From Methanosarcinales archaeon (GTDB lineage: Archaea > Halobacteriota > Methanosarcinia > Methanosarcinales > Methanocomedenaceae): a stretch of DNA of 5,900 bases. The position numbers were made by a program, and so were the translations under genes. Location: assembly GCA_023136155.1 (NCBI GenBank), contig JAGLRT010000068.1, positions 1 to 5,900 on the forward strand, in the 5' to 3' direction. A model generated the notes under the pieces. It saw only the letters and a list, made by a program, of their open reading frames with translations. It was not told the origin of the DNA and ran no database searches. This document shows positions 1 through 5,122 of the stretch, one piece after another (within the stretch, counting starts at the first letter, position 1; each line of letters opens with the position of its first letter).

Positions 1-794
1 TCCATTTGCCTGGCATCGTTTTCCATTTCAATCTTTGCCAGTTCACATGCCTTCCCCATACCTACAATTCCGGAAATATTCTCAGAACCGGAACGTAACC
101 CCTTTTCCTGGCCCCCACCCGTCATCACCGGCCGCAGCGGCACGCCCGACCTGATATACAGTGCACCCACTCCCTTCGGACCGTACAGGTCATTTGAGGA
201 AAAGGACAGCAGGTCGATATTGTCCCGCATTACGTCAATAGGTATCTTGCCGGTAGCAGCCACGGCGTCTACGTGGAAGAGTATATCCTTCTCCCTGGCC
301 ATGGCACCGATATCCCGAACAGGCTGGATGGTACCAATCTCGCCATTGGCATACATACAAGATATCAGGATAGTCTGGTTTGTGATCTCCAGCGCAATGC
401 GACCGGGGTCTACTAATCCGTCCTTGTCCACGGGCACAGTGGTTACCTCAAATCCGTCGCGCTGCAAATCCTTGCAGGTATTGACAACTGACATGTGCTC
501 CACGGCAGAAATTATGATATGGTTCCCCTTTTTCTTCTTACGCTGCACTGCACCTCTTAAAGCAATATTATTGGATTCGGTACCGCCAGAGGTAAAGATG
601 ATTTCCTTACTTTCCGCCCCGATAAAAACAGCCACTGACTCCCTGGCATCTTCTAATGCTTTCCTGGCCTGGGCACCCGAATCATGGAGCGAGGTCGGAT
701 TGCCGATCCTGGAATCAAAGTACGGGAGCATGGCTTCAACCACACGTTTATCCACAGGTGATCCGGAAGCATTATCCATATATACTCTGTTCAA
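1..794 (-). CDS. Cysteine desulfurase homologue (NifS/IscS fold) lacking the PLP-binding lysine; 3' end outside window
   Basis: The first 264 residues of an aminotransferase class V protein are visible; the family is usually about 390-400 residues, so about 130, including the loop with the catalytic Cys, lie beyond the left edge. Family signatures seen: MDNASGSPVD (6-15), TSGGTESNN (68-76), SAVEHMS with the PLP-stacking His at 100, EIGTIQP (152-158), HVDA with Asp176, GPKGVGALY (205-213) and GGGQEKGLRSGSEN. Normal enzymes bind PLP through Lys in an SGHK motif; here the motif is SSND, with Asp202 at the Lys position and Asn201 for His. Ala179 stands where IscS has Gln183 and Gly151 where it has Asn155. 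As I recall, A. fulgidus IscS has the same SSND and Gln-to-Ala changes and was described as an atypical desulfurase that works with IscU. The TTG start at 794 is chosen because AGGTGG lies six bases upstream; an ATG at 779 has no such site. The gene starts 14 bases after the dsrE-like stop. The protein may be a scaffold, or active only with added PLP. Confidence 0.9.
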   Translation of the reverse strand, partial: MNRVYMDNASGSPVDKRVVEAMLPYFDSRIGNPTSLHDSGAQARKALEDARESVAVFIGAESKEIIFTSGGTESNNIALRGAVQRKKKKGNHIIISAVEHMSVVNTCKDLQRDGFEVTTVPVDKDGLVDPGRIALEITNQTILISCMYANGEIGTIQPVRDIGAMAREKDILFHVDAVAATGKIPIDVMRDNIDLLSFSSNDLYGPKGVGALYIRSGVPLRPVMTGGGQEKGLRSGSENISGIVGMGKACELAKIEMENDARQM

Positions 795-808
795 TCTGAA
801 CCACCTTT

Positions 809-1174
809 TTAAAACCACATTGTTCCGTCAGCTTCCAGTACCAGGTCGTTAAGGGTTGCTGCCCCCACTATTTCGACTTCAGGGATGAAATCACCTTTAT
901 CCAGACCTATCAACTGGGTACTGGCTTCACAGACATAGAGTTTTACATCCGCGGCTGCAGTCTGATCAAGTACTTCTTTAAGGGTCGGGAAACTCCCAAT
1001 CTGCACTTTTTCAGCTTCTCCTTTCTTTACCACTGTAACACCCATGCCTAAAAAATAAATTGCAGTTTCAATACCCATGGCCTTTGCGGTCTGGGCAAGT
1101 ACCATAGGAGAATATAATCTCTCTGGTGTACTCACACCACTGGTCTGTACATATAATAAAATCTCTTCGCCCAT
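809..1174 (-). CDS. DsrE-family sulfur-transfer-like protein
   Basis: This 121-residue cytoplasmic protein has the DsrE/DsrF/TusD-type layout: an N-terminal beta strand (ILLYVQTSG, 5-13), a helix over residues 23-33, a second strand (TAIYFLGMGV, 37-46), then LYVCEAS with a single Cys at 82. That Cys sits where DsrE-type proteins carry the persulfide-accepting residue, followed by a typical STQLIGL loop and a VEIVGAATL strand near the C terminus. The family relays sulfane sulfur between TusA-like carriers and other acceptors, or has an undefined redox role; members are often annotated as predicted peroxiredoxins. The ribosome site AAGGAGATGTG lies just before the ATG at 1174. It is the fifth gene of the minus-strand operon, 17 bases after the tusA-like stop. 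A sulfur-relay role is supported by the TusA-like and IscS-like neighbours, but the partner is not visible. Confidence 0.82.
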   Translation of the reverse strand: MGEEILLYVQTSGVSTPERLYSPMVLAQTAKAMGIETAIYFLGMGVTVVKKGEAEKVQIGSFPTLKEVLDQTAAADVKLYVCEASTQLIGLDKGDFIPEVEIVGAATLNDLVLEADGTMWF

Positions 1175-1191
1175 CTTTCACATCTCCTTAA

Positions 1192-1440
1192 TTATTTCGT
1201 TCTCTCAATAAGGAATCGAAAATTATCACCCAGATCCTCAAATTTCAACATTTTGTGACCAGTACGCTTGGCCCATCTGGGAATATCCTGTTTAGAAGCC
1301 GGGTCATCGGTCAGTACCTCAAGCACTTCACCTATTTTGATATTGTTTATAGCTTCAGTAGTGTTAAAAATTGGTATCGGGCAAAACAGCCCGATACAGT
1401 CCAATGTCTCATTAATGTTTAACTCTGGCTCACCATTCAT
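1192..1440 (-). CDS. TusA-like sulfur carrier protein
   Basis: This is an 82-residue protein of the TusA/SirA/YeeD family (usual length about 75-85). The hallmark DCxGLxCPxP motif is present as DCIGLFCPIP, with Cys15 and the sulfur-carrying Cys20. The TDDPASKQDIPRWAKRTGH segment (44-62) is the second signature of the family. Family members carry a persulfide on the CPxP cysteine, receive it from a cysteine desulfurase or another sulfur source, and pass it to DsrE-type proteins or to cofactor and tRNA-thiolation enzymes. The ribosome site TAGGAG precedes the ATG at 1440. The gene is directly upstream of the dsrE-like gene, a pairing seen widely in sulfur-relay operons. The unusual feature is that the desulfurase homologue in the same operon lacks its PLP lysine, so the sulfur donor is unclear. 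The extra Cys15 could form a disulfide or second persulfide site. Confidence 0.9.
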   Translation of the reverse strand: MNGEPELNINETLDCIGLFCPIPIFNTTEAINNIKIGEVLEVLTDDPASKQDIPRWAKRTGHKMLKFEDLGDNFRFLIERTK

Positions 1441-1478
1441 CTTTTGCTCCTACTCAGGTTGAACATATTTCAAATCAC

Positions 1479-1859
1479 TTAACCGGCAATAATGCGTTTG
1501 GTGTTTTCCCACAATCCGTGGACATTACATCGCTCTATAGCTTTCAATGTTATAATTCCGGTGGTTTCCATCACAACCGTCAATGTAGTAGTTGCTTTTG
1601 TAAATCCCGGGGTGAGTGAAACCTTGCCCAGGATTTCCTCATTGGCATACAGTTCAATCCACTGTATGTGGTGTGCTGGTTCCATTACGTGTGGGATGCT
1701 GCCCACTGTGACACTTACCTCAAAGGGTTCACCTGGTTTTACACTGTCTGACGAGCTTATCACCGGGATGTGTTTCTTTTCTGCGTCAGTAAGGTCTTCC
1801 GCATTAGCTGGATGGTTCATTCCATCAAAAAAATTCTTATCTTCCATAATCTTACCCAT
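1479..1859 (-). CDS. Superoxide reductase (neelaredoxin / desulfoferrodoxin iron-site domain)
   Basis: A 126-residue class II superoxide reductase, which reduces superoxide to hydrogen peroxide at a square-pyramidal Fe(His)4Cys site. All five iron ligands can be placed by comparison with Pyrococcus furiosus SOR: His30 in KKHIPVI, His57 in PHVMEP, His63 in AHHIQWIELY, and Cys111 and His114 in CNVHGLWEN. Lys29 matches the active-site Lys of the EKH motif, but the residue two before the ligand His is Lys28 rather than Glu; the only nearby Glu is at 27. The N-terminal rubredoxin-like Dx domain found in two-domain desulfoferrodoxins is absent, yet a separate Dx gene opens this operon. The start at 1859 has only a weak ribosome site, nine bases after the upstream stop; a second Met at residue 5 (1847) is possible. 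The H2O2 formed could be handled by the AhpD-like neighbour (inference). Confidence 0.92.
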   Translation of the reverse strand: MGKIMEDKNFFDGMNHPANAEDLTDAEKKHIPVISSSDSVKPGEPFEVSVTVGSIPHVMEPAHHIQWIELYANEEILGKVSLTPGFTKATTTLTVVMETTGIITLKAIERCNVHGLWENTKRIIAG

Positions 1860-1868
1860 TCCACTAAT

Positions 1869-2216
1869 TTATTTCACTAATTTCAACGCTTCCCTGCATG
1901 AAGCTACGCCCGGAGCGCCTGAAGTAAGGAAAACTACTTCCATGGTCTCCATAATCTCTTCTTTAGTAGCACCCTGGTTCAATGCACTTTTCATCTGCGC
2001 GACAGTACAGGATTCACAACGCTGGGATGCCACCACGGCCAATGCCATAAGCACTTTCATCTTTGCAGGTAAGGCCCCGTCAGAGAGCATTTTTTTATCA
2101 CATTTATGGTAGGTCTTAAGAAAATCCGGGTCAAGTTCAGCCACTGTGTGCAGTATTTGAGGTTCAAAGCCTAATTTATCTTCTATGTTTTCTATAATCT
2201 TCTTGTGTTCATTCAT
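1869..2216 (-). CDS. AhpD-like / carboxymuconolactone decarboxylase family protein
   Basis: A 115-residue, all-helical protein of the AhpD/CMD family. The core helix carries RCESC with Cys67 and Cys70, the CxxC pair that in AhpD acts as a peroxidase or disulfide reductant, followed by the typical ALNQGATKEEIMETMEVV segment (78-95) and a TSGAPG turn. In AhpD the motif is CxxCxxxH; here the His position (74) is Gln, so proton relay would differ. A third Cys (39) precedes the core and a fourth lies near the C terminus in ASCREAL. A strong ribosome site, TAGGAG, lies before the ATG at 2216. The gene sits between the desulforedoxin-like and superoxide reductase genes, fitting a role in peroxide or disulfide reduction linked to superoxide removal; the substrate cannot be read from sequence. 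Confidence 0.85.
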   Translation of the reverse strand: MNEHKKIIENIEDKLGFEPQILHTVAELDPDFLKTYHKCDKKMLSDGALPAKMKVLMALAVVASQRCESCTVAQMKSALNQGATKEEIMETMEVVFLTSGAPGVASCREALKLVK

Positions 2217-2246
2217 ACTTAATACTCCTATTTCAGTTTACATGGA

Positions 2247-2369
2247 CTATTTCACGAGTTCCATATCTTCTCCACAACAGACCAGGGTTCCGCCCCCGAC
2301 TTTGGTCACAGTTACTTCGTTCCCGCAAATATTACATCGATACTTTTCGCCTTCTTCCATTACAGCCAT
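2247..2369 (-). CDS. Desulforedoxin-like rubredoxin-type iron protein (Dx domain)
   Basis: A 40-residue protein: RCNICGNEV (11-19) gives CxxC at 12 and 15, and LVCCGEDMELV (29-39) gives the adjacent pair Cys31-Cys32. This CxxC...CC layout with a short spacer is the signature of desulforedoxin and of the N-terminal domain of desulfoferrodoxin, which binds one Fe(Cys)4 centre. Members dimerise or donate electrons to the superoxide reductase domain. The start is set by a near-perfect ribosome site, GTGGAGGT, about nine bases before the ATG; an internal Met at residue 4 has no such support. It is the first gene of the minus-strand operon, ending 30 bases before the AhpD-like gene. The superoxide reductase two genes downstream lacks a Dx domain, so the two halves of a desulfoferrodoxin are encoded separately here. 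Its length matches desulforedoxin (about 36-40). Confidence 0.9.
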   Translation of the reverse strand: MAVMEEGEKYRCNICGNEVTVTKVGGGTLVCCGEDMELVK

Positions 2370-2389
2370 TCTTATTAACCTCCACTAAA

Positions 2390-2400
2390 CCTATGATAGG
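2390..2400. promoter_or_regulatory. 11-bp palindrome, candidate operator of the redox operon
   Basis: CCTATGATAGG is a perfect inverted repeat around one central base; flanking A/T-rich bases extend the symmetry imperfectly. It lies between the nearer TATA-like element and the first gene of the minus-strand operon, where a bound repressor would block transcription start. The divergently encoded TrmB-family protein is the obvious candidate binder (inference only). Confidence 0.35.
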
Positions 2401-2401
2401 A

Positions 2402-2455
2402 TTTTTGTATATTCCGTTATTTAACAATATTGGTTTACAGCACTATAAGTAAATT
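2402..2455 (-). promoter_or_regulatory. Probable promoter region of the minus-strand redox operon
   Basis: On the minus strand two TATA-like stretches precede the desulforedoxin-like start. AATATACAA (2405-2413) would place transcription start near 2382, giving a short leader that still contains the GGAGGT ribosome site. A second, TTTACTTATAG (about 2443-2453), would give a leader of about 50 bases. Neither is a perfect TTTATATA box, so the choice between them is open. Confidence 0.4.
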
Positions 2456-2468
2456 ATTGAAGAAAAGT

Positions 2469-2480
2469 ATTATATATCTT
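2469..2480 (+). promoter_or_regulatory. TATA box of the trmB-like gene, leaderless transcript likely
   Basis: ATTATATATCTT is a good archaeal TATA box. Its centre is about 28-29 bases before the ATG at 2503, the usual TATA-to-transcription-start distance in archaea. No Shine-Dalgarno sequence is visible before that ATG, in contrast to the strong ones of most other genes here. Together these point to a leaderless mRNA starting at or near the start codon. Confidence 0.6.
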
Positions 2481-2502
2481 TTCATGTATTATCAACCTAA
2501 TA

Positions 2503-3336
2503 ATGATAAAAGACGTTCCCAGTTTAGTGGATAAACAATTATTGAGTGCATTACTTACTCTTAACCTGACACACAAAGAAGCCCAGGCGTACCATGCATT
2601 GGTGGTCCGGGGTGTGATGACTGCAGAAGATATTAGTAAGGTTATTCAGGTACAGCATGCTATCGTGTACCGGACCCTGGAAGGATTGCGGAACAAGGGC
2701 TGGATAGATTCTACTACTGACCGTCCCAAAAAATACCGTGCAAAGCATCCGAAAACCGCAGCTAATTCGGCAGGAAATGTGCTCATCTCAAGATTGGATG
2801 AATCGGTAAATCTGGTCAGCGAGACGCTGGAACCGATTTACGATGAGAACCAGGAAATGCTCATACAGGAGTTATGGACAATCCGGGGGTTGGATAATGT
2901 TGTCAGGAAGATTCAGGAAATTGGCAAGAGGGCTGAGCAAGGGATGTACAGTAAGATTACGGGCCCCATTGATGATACTACATTCAACCAGTTGTTCATT
3001 AGTATCCCTCAAAAAATCAAGGTGAGTGTGCAGATAATGGGCCCACCTATCGTGGATATGGATGATGCCCTCAGGAAGCGGATTAAAATCAAGCGTCCCA
3101 ATTTTGAAGCCAGATGCAAGAACTTTCCCATGGCCACACCCACGGCGCAGTCAAAAGAAGATTTCCTGAAAGAGGTTCACGGCAACAGGTTCATAGCCAT
3201 TCACATGTTATTTGACGAAAAGGAGGCTTTGTGGATTAACATACCGTACCGGGATAATATAGTTGTTGAAGAGAAGGTTTGGGCCAACTGGATAATTGAC
3301 CCTGAATATATTGCAGTCATCAAAGCAGAGGTCTGA
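2503..3336 (+). CDS. TrmB-family transcriptional regulator
   Basis: A 277-residue DNA-binding protein. Residues about 13-85 form a winged helix of the TrmB type: LTHKEAQAYHALVVRG (22-37), a recognition helix within QVQHAIVYRTLEGLRNKGWI (49-68), and the wing RPKKYRAKHP (74-83), which closely follows the family pattern. A helical linker (about 95-115) leads to a C-terminal domain (about 120-277) beginning LWTIRGLDNVVRKIQEI, typical of the PLD-like effector domain of archaeal TrmB relatives. There is a single Cys in KNFP context (ARCKNFP, about residue 205), so a multi-Cys redox switch is not evident. The gene is divergent from the redox operon across 133 bases and overlaps no neighbour; the DUF166 gene follows after one base. 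It probably controls one or both adjacent transcription units, and the effector is unknown. The start has no ribosome site, consistent with leaderless initiation. Confidence 0.88.
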   Translation: MIKDVPSLVDKQLLSALLTLNLTHKEAQAYHALVVRGVMTAEDISKVIQVQHAIVYRTLEGLRNKGWIDSTTDRPKKYRAKHPKTAANSAGNVLISRLDESVNLVSETLEPIYDENQEMLIQELWTIRGLDNVVRKIQEIGKRAEQGMYSKITGPIDDTTFNQLFISIPQKIKVSVQIMGPPIVDMDDALRKRIKIKRPNFEARCKNFPMATPTAQSKEDFLKEVHGNRFIAIHMLFDEKEALWINIPYRDNIVVEEKVWANWIIDPEYIAVIKAEV

Positions 3337-3337
3337 G

Positions 3338-4090
3338 ATGCGGATTAGTATCCTGTATACGGGTGAGTTCGGTGCCAAAGTTGTAGGCAACCTGGTTAAC
3401 CCGAGCAATTTTTGCACATCCTGTGGCGACCTGTGTGATAAGTGTAGGGCAGGCAGGATGTCTTTTGGGGACATGGTGTATGAAATACATGAACTACCTG
3501 CAGGTTTGCCTGAATTTATTGAAGAACCGGGTGAGTTCCTCCCCGAGATGGGAGAGTGCGATTTGATATTGGCTATGGGTATTCACCCTGACTTGCTGGC
3601 AGGTCTGCCCTTGGTTGTTGGCTCCACTGGTGCAAGGGCGGTGATTGTGCCTGTTGAAGAGCCAGGGTGGGCACCCCTGGGATTGCAGAAGCAATTGTTG
3701 GAGAAACTTGAATCCATGGGCGTGGAATGCGTGTTCCCGAAGCCATTTTGTTCGTTAGAGATGACTGGCAAGCCTGTTATTGACAAGTTCGTAAAAATAG
3801 GGTTCGGCAGGCCTGAGCTGGAGATACGGCTCAGCGACGACGGGCAGACCTTTACTCATGTGGAGGTGTTGCGGGATGCCCCCTGTGGATGTACATGGTT
3901 CGTGGCAAAGAAGTTGAAGTGGTCTGATGTGGCTGATTACAAGGAGACGGTATCAGAGGCTCATCATGCCTACCCGTGCACTGGGAGTATGGAGCGGGAC
4001 ACTGAGCTTGGGGATACTGTATTGCACGAGGCAGGGTATATTATCCGGGATGCTGTGGAGCAGAGGATGGGGACAAATGCAGAATTGTAA
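3338..4090 (+). CDS. DUF166 family protein, cysteine-rich
   Basis: A 250-residue protein resembling the DUF166 family found mainly in methanogenic and related archaea; function unknown, and some members carry a doubtful thymidylate-synthase label. After an N-terminal ILYTGEFGAKVVGNLVN strand-helix unit comes FCTSCGDLCDKCR with Cys26, 29, 33 and 36 (Cx2Cx3Cx2C), a layout suited to an Fe-S cluster or zinc. A middle Rossmann-like part includes CDLILAMGIHPDL and ARAVIVPVEEPGW. The C-terminal part has APCGCTW (Cys183, Cys185) and YPCTGS (Cys214). An open frame continues upstream to 3296, but the ATG at 3338 is preferred: it follows AGAGGT by five bases, lies one base after the trmB-like stop, and begins at the conserved start of the domain. 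It is very likely co-transcribed with the regulator. The last 62 codons are duplicated downstream at 4935. Confidence 0.8.
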   Translation: MRISILYTGEFGAKVVGNLVNPSNFCTSCGDLCDKCRAGRMSFGDMVYEIHELPAGLPEFIEEPGEFLPEMGECDLILAMGIHPDLLAGLPLVVGSTGARAVIVPVEEPGWAPLGLQKQLLEKLESMGVECVFPKPFCSLEMTGKPVIDKFVKIGFGRPELEIRLSDDGQTFTHVEVLRDAPCGCTWFVAKKLKWSDVADYKETVSEAHHAYPCTGSMERDTELGDTVLHEAGYIIRDAVEQRMGTNAEL

Positions 4091-4140
4091 ATGACAGTTA
4101 AGAAGACATTTTAAAACGTTATACTTTAAATAATTCAACT
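3902..4140 (+). repeat. Direct repeat, copy 1 (3' end of the DUF166 gene plus downstream flank)
   Basis: This segment matches 4935-5172 in the same orientation. By eye, the coding part differs at 12 bases plus a one-base deletion over about 186 positions (near 93% identity), and the 50 bases after the stop codon differ at 10 (80%). Similarity may fade out a little further, to about 4155. Copy 1 is the intact end of the gene. Confidence 0.9.
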
Positions 4141-4236
4141 TAGTATGATTTAATCAATTTTATCTCCAGATGTTCTACATCTTCTTTGATGAGATAGGAT
4201 AGATTTTTAAAATCATCCACTCTTATATTCACAGAA

Positions 4237-4245
4237 GATATATAC
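4237..4245 (+). promoter_or_regulatory. TATA box of the vapBC operon
   Basis: GATATATAC is centred about 34 bases before the antitoxin ATG at 4275. Transcription would begin near 4268, giving a leader of only a few bases. GGTGA at 4267-4271 may serve as ribosome site, only three bases from the ATG. Confidence 0.45.
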
Positions 4246-4274
4246 ATGTCATACATATCACACAATGGTGACAT
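4246..4274. promoter_or_regulatory. Inverted repeat at the vapBC promoter, candidate autoregulatory operator
   Basis: ATGTCA (4246-4251) and TGACAT (4269-4274) are perfect reverse complements separated by 17 bases, spanning from just after the TATA box to the antitoxin start codon. VapBC systems are usually repressed by the complex binding an inverted repeat at this place. Six-base arms can arise by chance, so support is modest. Confidence 0.3.
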
Positions 4275-4511
4275 ATGAACATAACCATCCGCAACATTGA
4301 CACCCAGTTATACCGTGAAATTAAAGCCGAAGCCACTCGTGAGGGCATCAACATAGGCACAGCCATAAACAGCGCAATCCGATTGTGGCTAAACCGCAAA
4401 CATACTCAGGCAAAGCCCGAGCGTTCTTTCCTTGAACTTGAGCCAATCGATTTCGGACCCGGGACCGAGAATCTCAGCGAAGAGCACGATAAGTACATTT
4501 ATGGTGAATAA
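4275..4511 (+). CDS. vapB: VapB-type antitoxin (ribbon-helix-helix)
   Basis: A 78-residue protein. Residues 1-43 read as a ribbon-helix-helix DNA-binding domain: strand MNITIRNID, helix QLYREIKAEATREG, the INIGTAINSAIRLWLNR helix. The acidic C-terminal tail (about 52-78, with SFLELEPIDFGPG and SEEHDKYIYGE) is the usual toxin-binding region that wraps the PIN domain. GGTGA lies three bases from the ATG. The stop is immediately followed by the toxin ATG, and a second GGTGA inside the last codons serves the toxin, so translation is tightly coupled. It neutralises the toxin and, by family knowledge, represses the operon. The module lies between two copies of the DUF166 3' end, suggesting it was acquired or moved with that duplication. 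Confidence 0.85.
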   Translation: MNITIRNIDTQLYREIKAEATREGINIGTAINSAIRLWLNRKHTQAKPERSFLELEPIDFGPGTENLSEEHDKYIYGE

Positions 4512-4913
4512 ATGGCAGTCCTGCTCGATACCAGTTTTTTTGTAGCATACATCAACATTCGCGACAGGAACCACCAGCGTTCAAGGGAACTGTCAGCAGA
4601 CATTTTCTCTGGTAAATACGGCCCGGTAGTGGTTACAGATCATATTTTCGATGAGACCATAACCACCTGCATGCATCGGATCAACAATATACCAGTGATT
4701 GAAAGATTAGGTGACTACATACTGGATTCAGAAATTGAATTATTCCAGATAAATGAAGCACTTTTCAGGAAAACATGGGACCTGTTCAAGAAGTACCACT
4801 ACAGTTTCACTGATTGTACCTCAGCAGCCTTTTCAAAGAAATATGGAATTCAATATATTGTAACATTCGACCACCATTTTGATACATTTAAGTGGTTGAA
4901 CAGAATATGTTGA
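4512..4913 (+). CDS. vapC: VapC-type toxin, PIN-domain ribonuclease
   Basis: A 133-residue PIN-domain protein of normal VapC length. The acidic metal-binding residues can be placed: Asp6 in LLDTSFF, Glu48 in FDETITT, Asp101 in FTDCTSAA and Asp120 in TFDHHFD (with Asp124 nearby). Such toxins use Mg2+ or Mn2+ to cut specific RNAs (tRNA or rRNA in studied cases) and stop translation; this one's target cannot be told. The start abuts the antitoxin stop with no gap. All catalytic residues are present and the frame is intact, so it should be active when freed from the antitoxin. The stop lies 21 bases before the duplicated DUF166 fragment, with an A9 tract between them. No terminator with a T-run is visible after it. 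Confidence 0.9.
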   Translation: MAVLLDTSFFVAYINIRDRNHQRSRELSADIFSGKYGPVVVTDHIFDETITTCMHRINNIPVIERLGDYILDSEIELFQINEALFRKTWDLFKKYHYSFTDCTSAAFSKKYGIQYIVTFDHHFDTFKWLNRIC

Positions 4914-4934
4914 TGTTTATAACTAAAAAAAAAG

Positions 4935-5122
4935 GTGACAAAGAAGTTGAAGTGGTCTGATGTGGCTGATTACAGGGAGACGGTATCAGAGGGTCATCAT
5001 GCCTACCCGTGCACTGGGAGTATGGAGCGGGACACAGAGCTTGAGGATACAATTTGCATGAGGCAGGGTATATTATTCTGGATGCTGTGGAGCAGGGGAT
5101 GGGGATAAATGCAGAATTGTAA
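4935..5122 (+). pseudogene. Frameshifted 3' fragment of a DUF166 gene
   Basis: The reading frame from 4935 encodes KKLKWSDVADY and continues through HHAYPCTGSMERDTEL, matching residues from about 189 of the intact upstream protein. A one-base deletion around 5047-5052 then shifts the frame, giving a non-homologous tail that stops at 5106-5108; the ancestral stop codon is still recognisable at 5120-5122. Most base differences before and after the shift change the amino acid. No N-terminal part, including the Cys26-36 cluster, is present, and no ribosome site precedes the fragment, so it is not expected to make a working protein. Confidence 0.85.

Noticed and set aside
220..852. Long plus-strand open frame opposite the desulfurase-like gene
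   Set aside because: Its translation has no family signature, and the minus strand over the same bases carries every hallmark of the NifS/IscS fold plus a ribosome site.
1492..2112. Long plus-strand open frame opposite the superoxide reductase and AhpD-like genes
   Set aside because: It runs across two well-supported minus-strand genes and the gap between them; the opposite frame is open by codon bias only.
3296..3337. Upstream extension of the DUF166 gene into the regulator gene
   Set aside because: The ATG at 3338 has a better ribosome site, sits right after the regulator's stop and begins at the conserved domain start.
4168..4182. Hairpin AGATGT-TCT-ACATCT after the DUF166 gene as a terminator
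   Set aside because: The stem is only six A/T-rich base pairs, the following bases are not a convincing T-run, and archaeal termination does not rely on such hairpins.
4246..4251. vapBC as a transposon or integron-like unit
   Set aside because: No transposase, integrase, terminal inverted repeats or short target duplication is seen; only the long gene-derived direct repeats are supported.
4140..4274. 44-codon minus-strand open frame between the DUF166 and vapB genes
   Set aside because: It reads passably as protein, but a frame of this length is expected by chance in AT-rich DNA, it has no clear ribosome site and it overlaps the vapBC promoter.
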